Notes: generated from the letters alone by a model not told the origin. A DNA stretch of 34,715 nucleotides from Solirubrobacteraceae bacterium (GCA_030681525.1 JAUXSD010000193.1:1-34715), one strand, 5' to 3'; numbered from the stretch's first letter, positions 15,210 through 23,662 are shown. Program-made: numbers and translations.

Positions 15210-16050
15210 TCAGAGGCGCCGCAGCTTGTCCGGATTGCGGATCGCGTCGATCCGCGTGATGCGACCGTCGCTGACGACGAGCGAGAGCGCGGCCCGGTGG
15301 CCGTCGCCGCTCGCGAGGACCAGCCCGAGCCGCCCGTTGAGCTTGATCTCGATCGGTTCGTGCGCGGACTTGCGGCCGATCGCCACCCACGCGCGCGCGA
15401 CCCGCGCCGCGCCGCGCAGCGGCTTGCGCGCGGCAGTCGCGCGGCCGCCGCCGTCCGACGTCCAGACGACATCCGGGTCGAGCACCCCGACAAGGCCCTC
15501 GAGGTCGCCCTCGGTGACTGCCTGAGCGAAGGCTCGCACGGCGCGATCGTGCTCGTCGGGCGAGGCCGCGAAGCGAGGGCGGTCGCGCTTGACGTGGCGG
15601 CGGGCGCGCGAGGCGAGCTGCCGCACCGCCTCGGGCGAGCGGCCGACGACCTCGGCGACGTCGCCGAACGGCACGTCGAACGTCGTGCAGCACGAACGCG
15701 GTGCGCTCGGCGGGCGAGAGCTGCTCGAGCACGGTCAGCAGCGCGTAGCTGACCGACTCGTCGAGCGTGACGCGGTCGGCGGGGTCGTCGGTCACGAGCG
15801 GCTCCGGGAGCCACGGACCGACATAGGTCTCACGGCGCGCGCGAGCGGACCGCAGGCGATCGAGCGCGAGCCGGGCGACGACCGTCGTCAGCCAGCCGTC
15901 GAGGTTCTCGATCGCCTCCGCGTCGGTGCGCTCGAGCCGCAGCCACGCCTCCTGCACGACGTCCTCCGCCTCGCCGACGTCGCCGAGCTCGCTGTAGGCG
16001 AGCCGCAGCAGCCGCGGGCGTGCCTGCGAGAAGCGCTCGGCGGCGGTCAT
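15210..16050 (-). pseudogene. ECF41-group (SigJ-like) sigma factor, frameshifted
   Basis: Intact, this would be a ~280-residue sigma factor with a C-terminal SnoaL-like regulatory domain. The first frame (from ATG 16050) gives sigma2 (RLLRLAYSELGDVGEAEDVVQEAWLRL), the linker motif WLPEP and the start of sigma4 (LSPAERTAFVLHDV). At about 15681 the frame breaks: the codon between HDV and FDVPFGDVAEVVGRSPEAV has one base instead of three, most simply loss of TC from GTCTTC. The second frame runs to the stop at 15210 and carries the helix-turn-helix, the motif DGGGR and the C-terminal NPDKL. WLPEP, DGGGR and NPDKL are the hallmark motifs of ECF41. The first frame instead runs on to 15085, giving a 321-residue protein with an Arg-rich nonsense tail. 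The gene overlaps the upstream epimerase by ATGA. A sequencing error, true pseudogene or recoding are all possible. Confidence 0.85.
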
Positions 16051-16922
16051 GCGGCGATCCGGCCCCAGCTCTCCGTGCCGGCGCGCATGCGCGGCGCCCA
16101 GCCGCCGGCCTCGCGCAGCCGGCGGCTCGACACGCGCTGCGAACGCGCCAGCGGACCGTCCTGCGCCGCCCGCGTACGCAGCGTGTCGACCCCGACGGCA
16201 GCGGCCAGCGCGGCATCGATCTCGGCGTTCGTCGGCGGGTCGCCGTCGGCGACGTTGTACGTCCCGGCCGGGACGCGCAGCGCCGCGACGATCGCGGTCA
16301 CCGCGTCATCGAGCCAGATCGTCGGCCGGTAGGCGCCGGGTGGCCCGACCGCGACGGAGGCGCCGCCGCGCGCGGCCTCCAGCGCGGCCTCACTGGACTC
16401 GCTGTCGGGTCCGAGGAACAGCCCGAAGCGCAACACGACCGTGTCGCCGTCGAACCGCTCTCGCGCGTTGCGCTCGGCCGTCAGCGCGGTCGTCGTCACG
16501 CCGCCGCCGGCGACCGGCGCATCCTCCTCCAGCCACGCGTCGCCGCCGTCGGCATAGACGAACGCGATCGACTCCTGCACGAGCCGTCGCACGCCGGCGG
16601 CCCGGGCGGCGCGCGCGATCGCCGCCGACGCCTGGGTGCGCAGACGGTCGTTCTCCTCCCAGGCCGACGGATCGCCCATGCGCTCAACGCTCGGGATGTG
16701 GGTCAGCAGGTTGACGACGGCGTCGGCCCCGTCGAACGCGCGGCGCAGCGACGCGTCGTCGACCACGTCGGCCTCGACAGCGCGCGCCCCGAGGCCCTCG
16801 AGCTGCTCGCGACCGCGCGCGGAGCGCGTCACGCCCGTGACGCGGTAGCCGGCATGGAGCAGCGCACGGACGGCGCGCCGCCCGACGACGCCCGTGGATC
16901 CGGTGATGACGATCTCGTTCAT
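16047..16922 (-). CDS. NAD(P)-binding epimerase/dehydratase (extended SDR-like)
   Basis: 291 residues. The Rossmann motif is at the N-terminus (VITGSTGVVGRRAVRALL), followed by VEADVVDD, DAVVNLLTHIP, a helical RRLVQESIAFVYAD and a C-terminal TYNVADGDP segment typical of extended/atypical short-chain dehydrogenases related to nucleoside-sugar epimerases. A classical YxxxK is not evident; SIAFVY stands in its place, so the reaction is uncertain. ATG 16922 starts 8 nt below an ECF41-type -10, so the leader is very short. The stop overlaps the sigma start (ATGA): this gene is first in the sigma operon. Epimerases and oxidoreductases are established genomic partners of ECF41 sigmas. Confidence 0.85.
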   Translation of the reverse strand: MNEIVITGSTGVVGRRAVRALLHAGYRVTGVTRSARGREQLEGLGARAVEADVVDDASLRRAFDGADAVVNLLTHIPSVERMGDPSAWEENDRLRTQASAAIARAARAAGVRRLVQESIAFVYADGGDAWLEEDAPVAGGGVTTTALTAERNARERFDGDTVVLRFGLFLGPDSESSEAALEAARGGASVAVGPPGAYRPTIWLDDAVTAIVAALRVPAGTYNVADGDPPTNAEIDAALAAAVGVDTLRTRAAQDGPLARSQRVSSRRLREAGGWAPRMRAGTESWGRIAA

Positions 16923-16930
16923 GCCGCATT

Positions 16931-16957
16931 GACGACCTACCCCACCCAAAGGTGACA
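16931..16957 (-). promoter_or_regulatory. ECF41-type promoter of the epimerase-sigma operon
   Basis: On the minus strand TGTCACC (complement of 16951-16957), exactly 16 nt, then CGTC (complement of 16931-16934). It differs from TGTCACA in one base and implies autoregulation of the sigma operon. Confidence 0.75.
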
Positions 16958-16969
16958 CGGATGCCGCGA

Positions 16970-16996
16970 TGTCACATGCGACTGCTCCGTCTCGTC
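16970..16996 (+). promoter_or_regulatory. ECF41-type promoter of the divergent epimerase gene
   Basis: TGTCACA (16970-16976), exactly 16 nt, CGTC (16993-16996). Transcription would start near 17002, giving a ~27-nt leader that includes the Shine-Dalgarno GAGAGGAG before ATG 17029. Only 12 nt separate its -35 from that of the opposite promoter. Confidence 0.82.
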
Positions 16997-17028
16997 TCAC
17001 GAGGGCAAGCAAAACGAGAGGAGCAGTC

Positions 17029-17994
17029 ATGAAGGTCTTCGTGGCCGGCGCCACCGGGGTGCTCGGCCGGGCGCTCGTCCCGCAGCTCGTGGCCCGCGGT
17101 CACGAGGTGGTCGGCATGACCAGGAGCGCATCGAAGCAGGACCTGGTGCGCAGCCTGGGAGCGCGCCCGGCCGTGGCCGACGCGCTGGACGCAGACGCGG
17201 TCGCCCAGGCAGTGGCGGCCGCCGAGCCGGAGGTCATCGTGCATCAGCTCACGGCGTTGTCGGGCCCGCTGAGCCTCCGCGAGGCGCGGCGGCCCGACCG
17301 CTCCTCGGCGGCGATCATGACCAACCGGCTGCGCACCGAGGCGACGGACCATCTCCTGGCCGCCGGGCGGGCCGCGGGGGCACGGCGCGTCGTCGCGCAG
17401 AGCTTCGGCGCGTTCCGGTTCGACCGCACGGGCGGACCGGTGCGAACCGAGGCCGACCCGCTCGATCCCACCGATCCGCCGGTGGCGTTGCGTAGCGCCC
17501 AGGCGGCATTCCTGTATCTCGAACGCGCGGTGACGACGATCGACTGGGGCGAGGGGCTCGCGTTGCGCTACGGCGGCTTCTACGGCCCCGGGACGTCGAT
17601 CAGCCTGGCCCCCGACGCGCAGATGGCGGGGCCGATCCGCAGGCGCCGGTTCCCGATCATCGGCGACGGTGGTGGCGTCTCGTCGTACGTCCACATCGAC
17701 GACGCCGCGGCGGCGACCGCGATCGCCCTCGAGCGCGGCCGGCCGGGTGTGTACTACGTCGTCGACGACGAGCCCGCGCCGGTGCGGGAGTGGCTGCCGG
17801 TGCTGGCGAGCGCGCTCGATGCCGGGCCGCCCCCACGCCTGCCCCGCTGGCTCGGTCGGCTCGTGGCCGGTCCGGCGGCCACGGCCATGATGACCGAGGC
17901 GCTGGGCGCCTCGAACGAGAAGGCCAGGCACGACCTCGGCTGGCAGCCGCGCTATGCGAGCTGGCGACAGGGCTTCGCGCAGGGACTCGGCTGA
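17029..17994 (+). CDS. NAD-dependent epimerase/dehydratase family protein
   Basis: 321 residues. The glycine motif VFVAGATGVLGRALVPQLVARGHEVVGMTRS marks an NAD(P)-binding Rossmann fold. RYGGFYGPGTSI and YVHIDDAAAATAIALE are typical of extended SDRs acting on sugar-nucleotide or similar substrates. The YxxxK catalytic motif is not obvious; SFGAFRFDRTGG occupies the expected region. ATG 17029 has a strong Shine-Dalgarno (GAGGAG, 6 nt upstream); the frame is open upstream to 16969 but that part lies in the promoter. It is driven by an ECF41-type promoter divergent from the sigma operon, so the two epimerases form the core of the predicted regulon. Confidence 0.88.
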   Translation: MKVFVAGATGVLGRALVPQLVARGHEVVGMTRSASKQDLVRSLGARPAVADALDADAVAQAVAAAEPEVIVHQLTALSGPLSLREARRPDRSSAAIMTNRLRTEATDHLLAAGRAAGARRVVAQSFGAFRFDRTGGPVRTEADPLDPTDPPVALRSAQAAFLYLERAVTTIDWGEGLALRYGGFYGPGTSISLAPDAQMAGPIRRRRFPIIGDGGGVSSYVHIDDAAAATAIALERGRPGVYYVVDDEPAPVREWLPVLASALDAGPPPRLPRWLGRLVAGPAATAMMTEALGASNEKARHDLGWQPRYASWRQGFAQGLG

Positions 17995-18051
17995 GCGAGG
18001 ACCACGACGCGCTCAGCCGTCCGCGGCCGCCCGTCGCCGCCGGCGCGGAAC

Positions 18052-18088
18052 TGGCGCGCCCGGTGCGCATATCGCACCTTGCGCGCCA
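18052..18088. terminator. two-part bidirectional terminator
   Basis: Outer stem TGGCGCGC (18052-18059)/GCGCGCCA (18081-18088), internal loop CC/TT, inner stem GGTGCG (18062-18067)/CGCACC (18073-18078), loop CATAT. It lies between the convergent epimerase gene and the catabolic operon and can serve both. Confidence 0.75.
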
Positions 18089-18103
18089 GCACCGGCGTCC
18101 GGC

Positions 18104-19465
18104 CTACCCCAGGATCACGCCGGGGTTGAGCATCCCGCCTGCGTCGAGCGCCGCCTTGATCCGGCGCATCGCGGCGACCTCGTCGGCGCCGCGCGCGGCG
18201 GTCAGCCAGCGCGCCTTCGCGACGCCCAGCCCGTGCTCGGCGCTGATCGCTCCGCCGCACGCCAGCACGAGCTCGAGGACCGCGTCGTCGGCGGCCTCGT
18301 CCGCGGGCTCGGGACCGAGGACGTTGACGTGCAGGTTGCCGTCGCCGAGATGGCCGAAGACGATCGTGTGCGCGCCCGGGCACGCGCCGGCCACGACGTC
18401 CGGCAGGCGTTCGAGGAACCCCGGCAGCGCCGCGAGCGGCACGCCGACGTCGAGCTTGTGCGGCACGCCGCGCGCCGAGATCGCCTCCGTGTGGCCTTCG
18501 CGCAGCGTCCAGAGCCGCTCGCGCGACGTCGTGTCGTCGGCGATCGCGGCGTCCTCGATCCCGGCGCGGGCGAACGCCGCGGCGAGCTCGTCGGTCGGGT
18601 CCCGACGGGCGGCGAGCTCGGCGAGGACGTACACCGGCGCGCGCGGCACGGGGCGTTCGCGGCGCAGGTGCGCGAGGACGAGCTCCATGCCCGCGTCGCC
18701 CATGAGCTCGCACGCCTCGAGCGACGGCGCCTCGGCGATGAGCGCCGCGAACAGGCTCACGGCGCTCGCCGCGTCCGGCAGCGGCACGAGCGCGGCGACG
18801 CGCGCCGGCAGCCGCGGGACGAGCTTCCAGACCACCCGCGTCACGACGGCCAGGGTCCCCTCGGAGCCGATCAGCAGGGCCGGCAGGTTCAAGCCCGCGT
18901 TGTCCTTGGCCAGGCCGCCCATACGCCGCACGATCGACCCGTCGGCCAGGACGGCCTCGAGCCCGACGACGCGCGCCCGCGCGGTCCCGTGGCGCAGCGC
19001 CCGCGTGCCGCCCGCGTCGCAGGCCACGATGCCGCCGATCGTCGCGCTGTCGCGGGCGGCGAAGTCCAGGCCGGCGTCGAGCCCGGCCGCCGCCGCGCGC
19101 GCCTGCAGGGCGGTCAGCGTGGCGCCCGCGGCGACCTCGACCTGGCCGAGCGCGCCGACCTCACCGACGTCGCGCATCCGCGTCAGCGAGACGACGACCT
19201 CGCCCCCGCGCGGCACGCCGCCGCCGACGAGCCCGGTGTTGCCGCCCTGCGGGACGACCGCGACGCGGTGCGCGCCGCACGCGCGCAGCACGGCGGCGAC
19301 CTCGGCGGTCGAGCCCGGCCGGACGACCGCGCGCGCCGGAGCGCCGAAGCGGCGGGTCCAGTCGATCTCGTAAGGCGCGCGGAGGTCGGCGTCGAGCAGC
19401 ACGTGCCGGTCGCCGACGGCCGCGCGCAGCGCGTCCGCGAGCGTGGGATCGCCGACCCCGCTCAA
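18104..19465 (-). CDS. FAD-linked oxidase, probable D-2-hydroxyglutarate dehydrogenase
   Basis: 453 residues of the FAD-binding PCMH/GlcD (D-lactate/glycolate/D-2-hydroxyglutarate dehydrogenase) family. The FAD-binding region contains VVPQGGNTGLVGGG near 73-86 and RDSATIGGIVACDAGG. The C-terminal FAD-oxidase domain has GHLGDGNLHVNV near 370 and the closing GGAISAEHGLGVAKARW and NPGVIL. GlcD, D-lactate dehydrogenase and D-2HG dehydrogenase are hard to separate by motif. I prefer D-2-hydroxyglutarate because hglS, whose product is D-2HG, is in the same operon. The start is TTG 19465, overlapping the aldehyde dehydrogenase stop as TTGA; the next in-frame start candidates would trim the conserved N-terminus. 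Last gene of the four-gene operon. Confidence 0.87.
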   Translation of the reverse strand: MSGVGDPTLADALRAAVGDRHVLLDADLRAPYEIDWTRRFGAPARAVVRPGSTAEVAAVLRACGAHRVAVVPQGGNTGLVGGGVPRGGEVVVSLTRMRDVGEVGALGQVEVAAGATLTALQARAAAAGLDAGLDFAARDSATIGGIVACDAGGTRALRHGTARARVVGLEAVLADGSIVRRMGGLAKDNAGLNLPALLIGSEGTLAVVTRVVWKLVPRLPARVAALVPLPDAASAVSLFAALIAEAPSLEACELMGDAGMELVLAHLRRERPVPRAPVYVLAELAARRDPTDELAAAFARAGIEDAAIADDTTSRERLWTLREGHTEAISARGVPHKLDVGVPLAALPGFLERLPDVVAGACPGAHTIVFGHLGDGNLHVNVLGPEPADEAADDAVLELVLACGGAISAEHGLGVAKARWLTAARGADEVAAMRRIKAALDAGGMLNPGVILG

Positions 19466-21015
19466 GCGAAGTTGACCCCCTGGGCGAGCGGCAGGTCGTC
19501 GGAGTAGTTGACGGTGTTCGTGGCGCGGCGCATGTACGCCCGCCAGGCGTCCGAGCCCGACTCGCGCCCGCCGCCGGTCGTCTTCTCGCCGCCGAACGCG
19601 CCGCCGATCTCGGCGCCGGACGTGCCGATGTTGACGTTGACGATGCCGCAGTCCGAGCCGTCGGCGGCCATGAAGCGCTCCGCCTCGCGCGCGTCGCGCG
19701 TGAAGATGCTCGACGACAGGCCCTGCGGCACGCCGTTGTGCAGCGCGACGGCCTCGGCGAAGTCGCGGTAGGTCAGGACGTAGAGGATCGGCGCGAACGT
19801 CTCGGCGCGGACGATGTCGGTCTGCGCGGGCATCCGCACGATGGCCGGTTCGACGTAGTACGCGTCGCCGTGCTCGGCGGCCGCCCGCCGGCCGCCACCG
19901 ACGACGAGCTCGCCGCCGTCGGCCAGCGCCTGGTCGAGCGCGCGCCCCATCGACTCGTAGGCGGTGGCGTTGATGAGCGGCCCGACGAGCGTGCCGTCGG
20001 CGAGCGGGTCGCCGATGCGCAGGCCGGCGAAGATGTCGGCCAGCCGCTCGACGAGCGCGTCGGCGACGTCCTCGTGGACGATGAGACGGCGCATCGTCGT
20101 GCAGCGCTGGCCGGCGGTGCCGGCGGCCGCGAACGTGATGCCGCGCGCGGCGAGCTCGAGGTCGGCCGACGGCGCGACGACCGCGGCGTTGTTGCCGCCC
20201 AGCTCCAGCAGGACCTTGCCGAAGCGCGCGGCGACCCGCGGCGCGACGGCGGCCCCCATCCGCTCCGAGCCGGTGGCGCTGACGAGCGCGACGTCGGGGC
20301 TGTCGACGAGCGCCTGCCCCGCCGCCGCGTCGGCCGCTACGACGACGTTGAGGTTCGCCGGCGCGCCGCAGTCGGCGGCGGCGCGGTCGAGCAGGGCGCC
20401 GCACGCGGCCGCGGTGAGCGCGGTCATCGGCGACGGCTTCCAGACCACGGTGTCGCCGCAGACGAGCGCGATCGCGGTGTTCCACGACCACACGGCCGCC
20501 GGGAAGTTGAAGGCCGAGATGACGCCCACGACGCCGAGCGGATGCCAGGTCTCCATGAGCCGGTGCCCGGGCCGCTCGGAGGGCATCGTCCGCCCGTCGA
20601 GCTGGCGCGAGAGGCCGACCGCGAAGTCGCAGATGTCGATCATCTCCTGCACCTCGCCGAGCGCCTCGGACGGGATCTTGCCGGCCTCGATCGTGATGAG
20701 CTCGCCGATCGCCGCCTGGTGCTCGGTCAGCAGCACGCCGAGCCGCTTGACGACTGCGCCGCGCACCGGCGCGGGCACGGTCCGCCAGGTCGCGAAGGCC
20801 TCCTTGGCGGCGGCAATCGCCGCCGCGACCTCGGCGGGCCCGGCGGCGGGGAAGTCGAACAGGGTCTCGCCGGTGATCGGCGAGCGGGCGGCCAGGGCCG
20901 GCGACGGCGCGGCCGGCAGCGCCACGCCGCAGGCGTCGAGCGCGGCCCGGGCGCGGGTGCGCAGCGCGTCTGTGCTCGTCACGGTGAGCGGTGCGGTGGT
21001 CGGCGACGTGGACAT
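19462..21015 (-). CDS. aldehyde dehydrogenase of the ALDH7 (piperideine-6-carboxylate/aminoadipate semialdehyde) type
   Basis: 517 residues, full length for the superfamily. ISAFNFPAAVWSWNTAIAL and VVWKPSPMTAL form the NAD site, LLELGGNNAAVV carries the general-base Glu, and GQRCTTMRRL near 300-309 carries the catalytic Cys. GQRCTT with NFPAAVW and NIGTSGAEIGGAFGGEK are characteristic of the ALDH7/antiquitin group, which oxidises L-piperideine-6-carboxylate (2-aminoadipate semialdehyde) to 2-aminoadipate in lysine/pipecolate degradation. The role here is inferred from family and neighbours. ATG 21015 has a good Shine-Dalgarno (AGGAG) overlapping the end of hglS, which stops 5 nt before. Confidence 0.9.
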   Translation of the reverse strand: MSTSPTTAPLTVTSTDALRTRARAALDACGVALPAAPSPALAARSPITGETLFDFPAAGPAEVAAAIAAAKEAFATWRTVPAPVRGAVVKRLGVLLTEHQAAIGELITIEAGKIPSEALGEVQEMIDICDFAVGLSRQLDGRTMPSERPGHRLMETWHPLGVVGVISAFNFPAAVWSWNTAIALVCGDTVVWKPSPMTALTAAACGALLDRAAADCGAPANLNVVVAADAAAGQALVDSPDVALVSATGSERMGAAVAPRVAARFGKVLLELGGNNAAVVAPSADLELAARGITFAAAGTAGQRCTTMRRLIVHEDVADALVERLADIFAGLRIGDPLADGTLVGPLINATAYESMGRALDQALADGGELVVGGGRRAAAEHGDAYYVEPAIVRMPAQTDIVRAETFAPILYVLTYRDFAEAVALHNGVPQGLSSSIFTRDAREAERFMAADGSDCGIVNVNIGTSGAEIGGAFGGEKTTGGGRESGSDAWRAYMRRATNTVNYSDDLPLAQGVNFA

Positions 21016-21020
21016 CGAGG

Positions 21021-22427
21021 TCAGCTCCTGGAGAGGTGGGCTTCGGGCTCAAGGGCGCGGCGGACGGCGTGCAGCGACCGCTCGCGCTGGGCGGTGTACA
21101 GCGAGATCGGGTCGGCCAGGTCGCGGCCGAGCACGCCGGCCAGCCAGCCGGCGTCGAGGTCGGCGCCCGCCTCGCCGGCGTCGTGCGCGCCGCTCTCGCC
21201 GAGGTTGGACTGGAAGATCCCGGCTGCCGAGCGCGGCAGGAAGTCCTCGTAGACGATCGGGTGCGCGGTGATCCAGCCGCCGTCGAGCAGGCCGGCGGCG
21301 TCGGCCGGCGGGCGACGGCCGTCGGGGCGGCGATCCGCGACGAGCTCGTAGGCGAAGAACGCGAGGTCGCCGGCGACCAGCTCGCGCTCGGTGGCCGGGA
21401 AGCGCTCGTTCCAGACGCGGGCGGCGACGGCGGCGGGATCAGCCCCGGGCTCGGCCGCCTGGGCGGCGGCGACGGCGACGCTCAGCTCGTCGTACAGGGC
21501 GCGGCCGGCCGCGGTGAGCGCGACGCCGCGCGCCTCGACCTCGCCGAAGCGCACCCGCACCGCCGCCTCGTGCACGGCGCCGTCGGCGCGGCGGAAGGGG
21601 CGCGGCTCGGCGAGCGCCCGAAACGACGTCTGGCGCAGCAGGACGTCCGGGCCGTCCCAGCGCGGCGGGCCCTGGATGGCGTCGATCATCGCGATGCCGC
21701 GCGCCTGCATGCGCGCGTAGAGCTCGTCGATGTCGAGCACCCGCGGGGTGAGGTGGTTGATGTGCGTCGACGCCACGCCGCCGATGTCGGCCGCGACCGC
21801 CGAGATGCGCTCGAGGCTGCGGTACCAGTCCTCGTCGATCGGCTCGCGCGAGAGCTCGAAGGACCGCGTCGCCAGCGCGACGAAGCGGTCGGCCTCGGCG
21901 GCCGGCAGGCCGTGCCCGGCCTCGGCGCGATCGGCGAGCGCGAGCAGCTCGGGCGAGAACAGCACCCGCCGGTCGAGGAACCGCTCGAGGCGCCGCTGGA
22001 GCTCGGCGCTGAAGAACCGCCGGTCGGACGCCGCCAGCAGCGAGGTGAACACCCGAAACGGGTTGCGCGCGAGCTCCTCCTCGGCGATCGGCCGAAACGC
22101 GGTCGAGACGACGGGGACGGGCGCCGGCCCCGCGTCGCGCAGGTCGTAGAAGCCGACCGGGAACATGCCCATCGCGCCGAAGATTCGCGCGACCGCCGCC
22201 ATCTCGCGCGGCGTTCCCAGCCGGATCGCCCCGTGGCGTTCGGCCGTGACGCGATCCAGCGAGCCGAGGCGCTCGGCGGCCGCGCCCTGCGCCGCGACGA
22301 CGGCGTCGTTGACCTCGCGCGAGACGTCGACGAGCGTCGTGTAGGCGGGCACCTCGCGCCCGTACATCTCCGACAGCGCTCGGGCGAACCGGGCTCGCAG
22401 CTGCCATGGCTCGACGAACGACACCAC
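21021..22427 (-). CDS. hglS: DUF1338/VOC-type 2-oxoadipate dioxygenase/decarboxylase (HglS-like)
   Basis: 468 residues. The family (DUF1338, HglS/YdcJ) are Fe(II) enzymes with a VOC-like fold that convert 2-oxoadipate to D-2-hydroxyglutarate with O2. Recognisable segments are ERHGAIRLGTPREM near 63-76 (a metal-ligand His is expected here), MGMFPVGFYDL, STHINHLTPRVLDID near 225-240 (second His), and GGWITAHPIVYEDFLPRSAAGIFQSNL near the C-terminus. Start GTG 22427 (or the GTG codon next to it) lies 7 nt after the stop of the upstream oxidoreductase. Position between a pipecolate-oxidase-like gene and the ALDH7/D-2HG-dehydrogenase genes supports lysine-type catabolism. YdcJ homologues of other function exist, so the substrate is inferred. 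Confidence 0.85.
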   Translation of the reverse strand: MVSFVEPWQLRARFARALSEMYGREVPAYTTLVDVSREVNDAVVAAQGAAAERLGSLDRVTAERHGAIRLGTPREMAAVARIFGAMGMFPVGFYDLRDAGPAPVPVVSTAFRPIAEEELARNPFRVFTSLLAASDRRFFSAELQRRLERFLDRRVLFSPELLALADRAEAGHGLPAAEADRFVALATRSFELSREPIDEDWYRSLERISAVAADIGGVASTHINHLTPRVLDIDELYARMQARGIAMIDAIQGPPRWDGPDVLLRQTSFRALAEPRPFRRADGAVHEAAVRVRFGEVEARGVALTAAGRALYDELSVAVAAAQAAEPGADPAAVAARVWNERFPATERELVAGDLAFFAYELVADRRPDGRRPPADAAGLLDGGWITAHPIVYEDFLPRSAAGIFQSNLGESGAHDAGEAGADLDAGWLAGVLGRDLADPISLYTAQRERSLHAVRRALEPEAHLSRS

Positions 22428-22434
22428 GCGCCGC

Positions 22435-23598
22435 CTAGACGATGTTCGCTTCGAGGATCGGGGCGCGCTCGGCGAAGCGCTCGGCCCGCAGCGGCGTCAC
22501 GTCGACGAACGGCGGCACGCCGCGGACCAGGTCGCGGATGATCTCGCCGGCGGCGGGGGCCTGGCAGAAGCCGTGGCCGGAGAAGCCGGTCGCGTAGAGA
22601 AAGCGGCCCACCGAGCGGCTCTCCCCGATGAGCGCGTTGGCGTCCGGCGTCATCTCGTACAGGCCCGCCCAGCCGTGGCTGAGCGGCACGTCGGCCAGCG
22701 ACGGCGCGCAGCGGGCGGCGCAGCGGCGCAGCGCCGGCAGCCACTCCTCGGTGTAGTCGCGGCCGAAGCCCGTCGCCTGGCCGGGATCGGACATGCCCAG
22801 CAGCACCCGGTCGCCGGCGTTGTGGAAGTAGAACGTGCTGTCGTAGTCGATCGTGAACGGCAGCCGTGCCGGCGTGGCGGGGCGCGGCGCGCTGAAGGCG
22901 ATCTGCCGGCGGATCGGGCGGACGTCGAGCTCGACGCCGGCCATCGCGCCGATCTCGCTCGACCACGGCCCCGCCGCGCAGACGACGACCGACGCGCGCA
23001 CGCTGCCGTGCGACGTGTGCACCGCCGCGATCTCCCCGCCGCGCAGCTCGACCTCTGTCACGTCGCATCTCGTGACCACGCGCGCCCCGCGGCGCCGCGC
23101 GCCGTCGACGTAGGCGCCGGCCGCGACAGCCGGGCGGGCGTGGCCGTCCGACGGTGAGAACGCCGCCGCCAGGCAGGCGCCGGGGTCCAGGAGCGGGCAC
23201 AGCGCGTGGGCCTCGGCGGGCGAGAGCAGCCGCGTCGCGATCCCGTGCTCGTTCTGGATCGCGATGCTGCGCTCGAAGCGTGCGACGTCGCGCGGCGTGC
23301 GCAGCACGAAGAGGTAGCCGACCTGGTCGAGCTCGATGTCCGCGCCGGGAGTCTCGCCGAACCGGTCGTAGGCGGCGAGGCTGCGGGCGGCGAGCTGGAT
23401 GTTCAGCGTGTCGGAGAACTGCGCGCGGACGCCGCCGATCGGCTTGCCCGACGAGCCGCCCGCGATCTCGCCGCGCTCCACGACGACGACGTCGTCCACG
23501 CCGGCCTCGGCGAGGTGGAACGCGATGCTCGCGCCGACGATGCCGCCGCCGATCACGACCACGTCGGCGCGGGCAGGCAGCGCATCCATACCGACCAT
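22435..23598 (-). CDS. FAD-dependent oxidoreductase, DAO family (candidate L-pipecolate oxidase)
   Basis: 387 residues of the DadA/sarcosine-oxidase-like (DAO) family. The dinucleotide-binding motif VVVIGGGIVGASIAFHLAEAG is near residues 12-32, with EIAGGSSGKPIGGVRAQF after it. The C-terminal GWAGLYEMTPDANALIGE and FSGHGFCQAPAAGEIIRDLV are the usual FAD-closing segments. Such enzymes oxidise secondary or D-amino acids. With an ALDH7 gene downstream, L-pipecolate (giving piperideine-6-carboxylate) is the most economical substrate, as in AmaA; sarcosine, proline or a D-amino acid remain possible. Two starts are close, ATG 23598 and ATG 23589; I use the first. First gene of the operon, divergent from lysR. 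Confidence 0.85.
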   Translation of the reverse strand: MVGMDALPARADVVVIGGGIVGASIAFHLAEAGVDDVVVVERGEIAGGSSGKPIGGVRAQFSDTLNIQLAARSLAAYDRFGETPGADIELDQVGYLFVLRTPRDVARFERSIAIQNEHGIATRLLSPAEAHALCPLLDPGACLAAAFSPSDGHARPAVAAGAYVDGARRRGARVVTRCDVTEVELRGGEIAAVHTSHGSVRASVVVCAAGPWSSEIGAMAGVELDVRPIRRQIAFSAPRPATPARLPFTIDYDSTFYFHNAGDRVLLGMSDPGQATGFGRDYTEEWLPALRRCAARCAPSLADVPLSHGWAGLYEMTPDANALIGESRSVGRFLYATGFSGHGFCQAPAAGEIIRDLVRGVPPFVDVTPLRAERFAERAPILEANIV

Positions 23599-23662
23599 GC
23601 TCGACCACGGCGGTCGATAGCACAAGCGACAACGGCTGCGCTGGAAGCGATAGCGTTGCTAT
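23599..23662. promoter_or_regulatory. divergent control region between the catabolic operon and lysR
   Basis: The lysR -10 box TAGCGT (23651-23656) ends 6 nt before its ATG (leaderless type). The operon side has TATCGA (complement of 23614-23619) about 15 nt before ATG 23598. Two direct CGATAGC repeats (23615-23621 and 23648-23654) are 33 bp apart, about three helical turns, one in each -10 region. ATAGC-GTT-GCTAT (23650-23662) is a perfect inverted repeat over the lysR -10 and start. These are good candidates for LysR binding. Confidence 0.6.

Noticed and set aside
15085-15671. Programmed frameshifting in the sigma gene
   Set aside because: No slippery heptamer or downstream structure is evident at the junction; a two-base loss or a sequence error is simpler.
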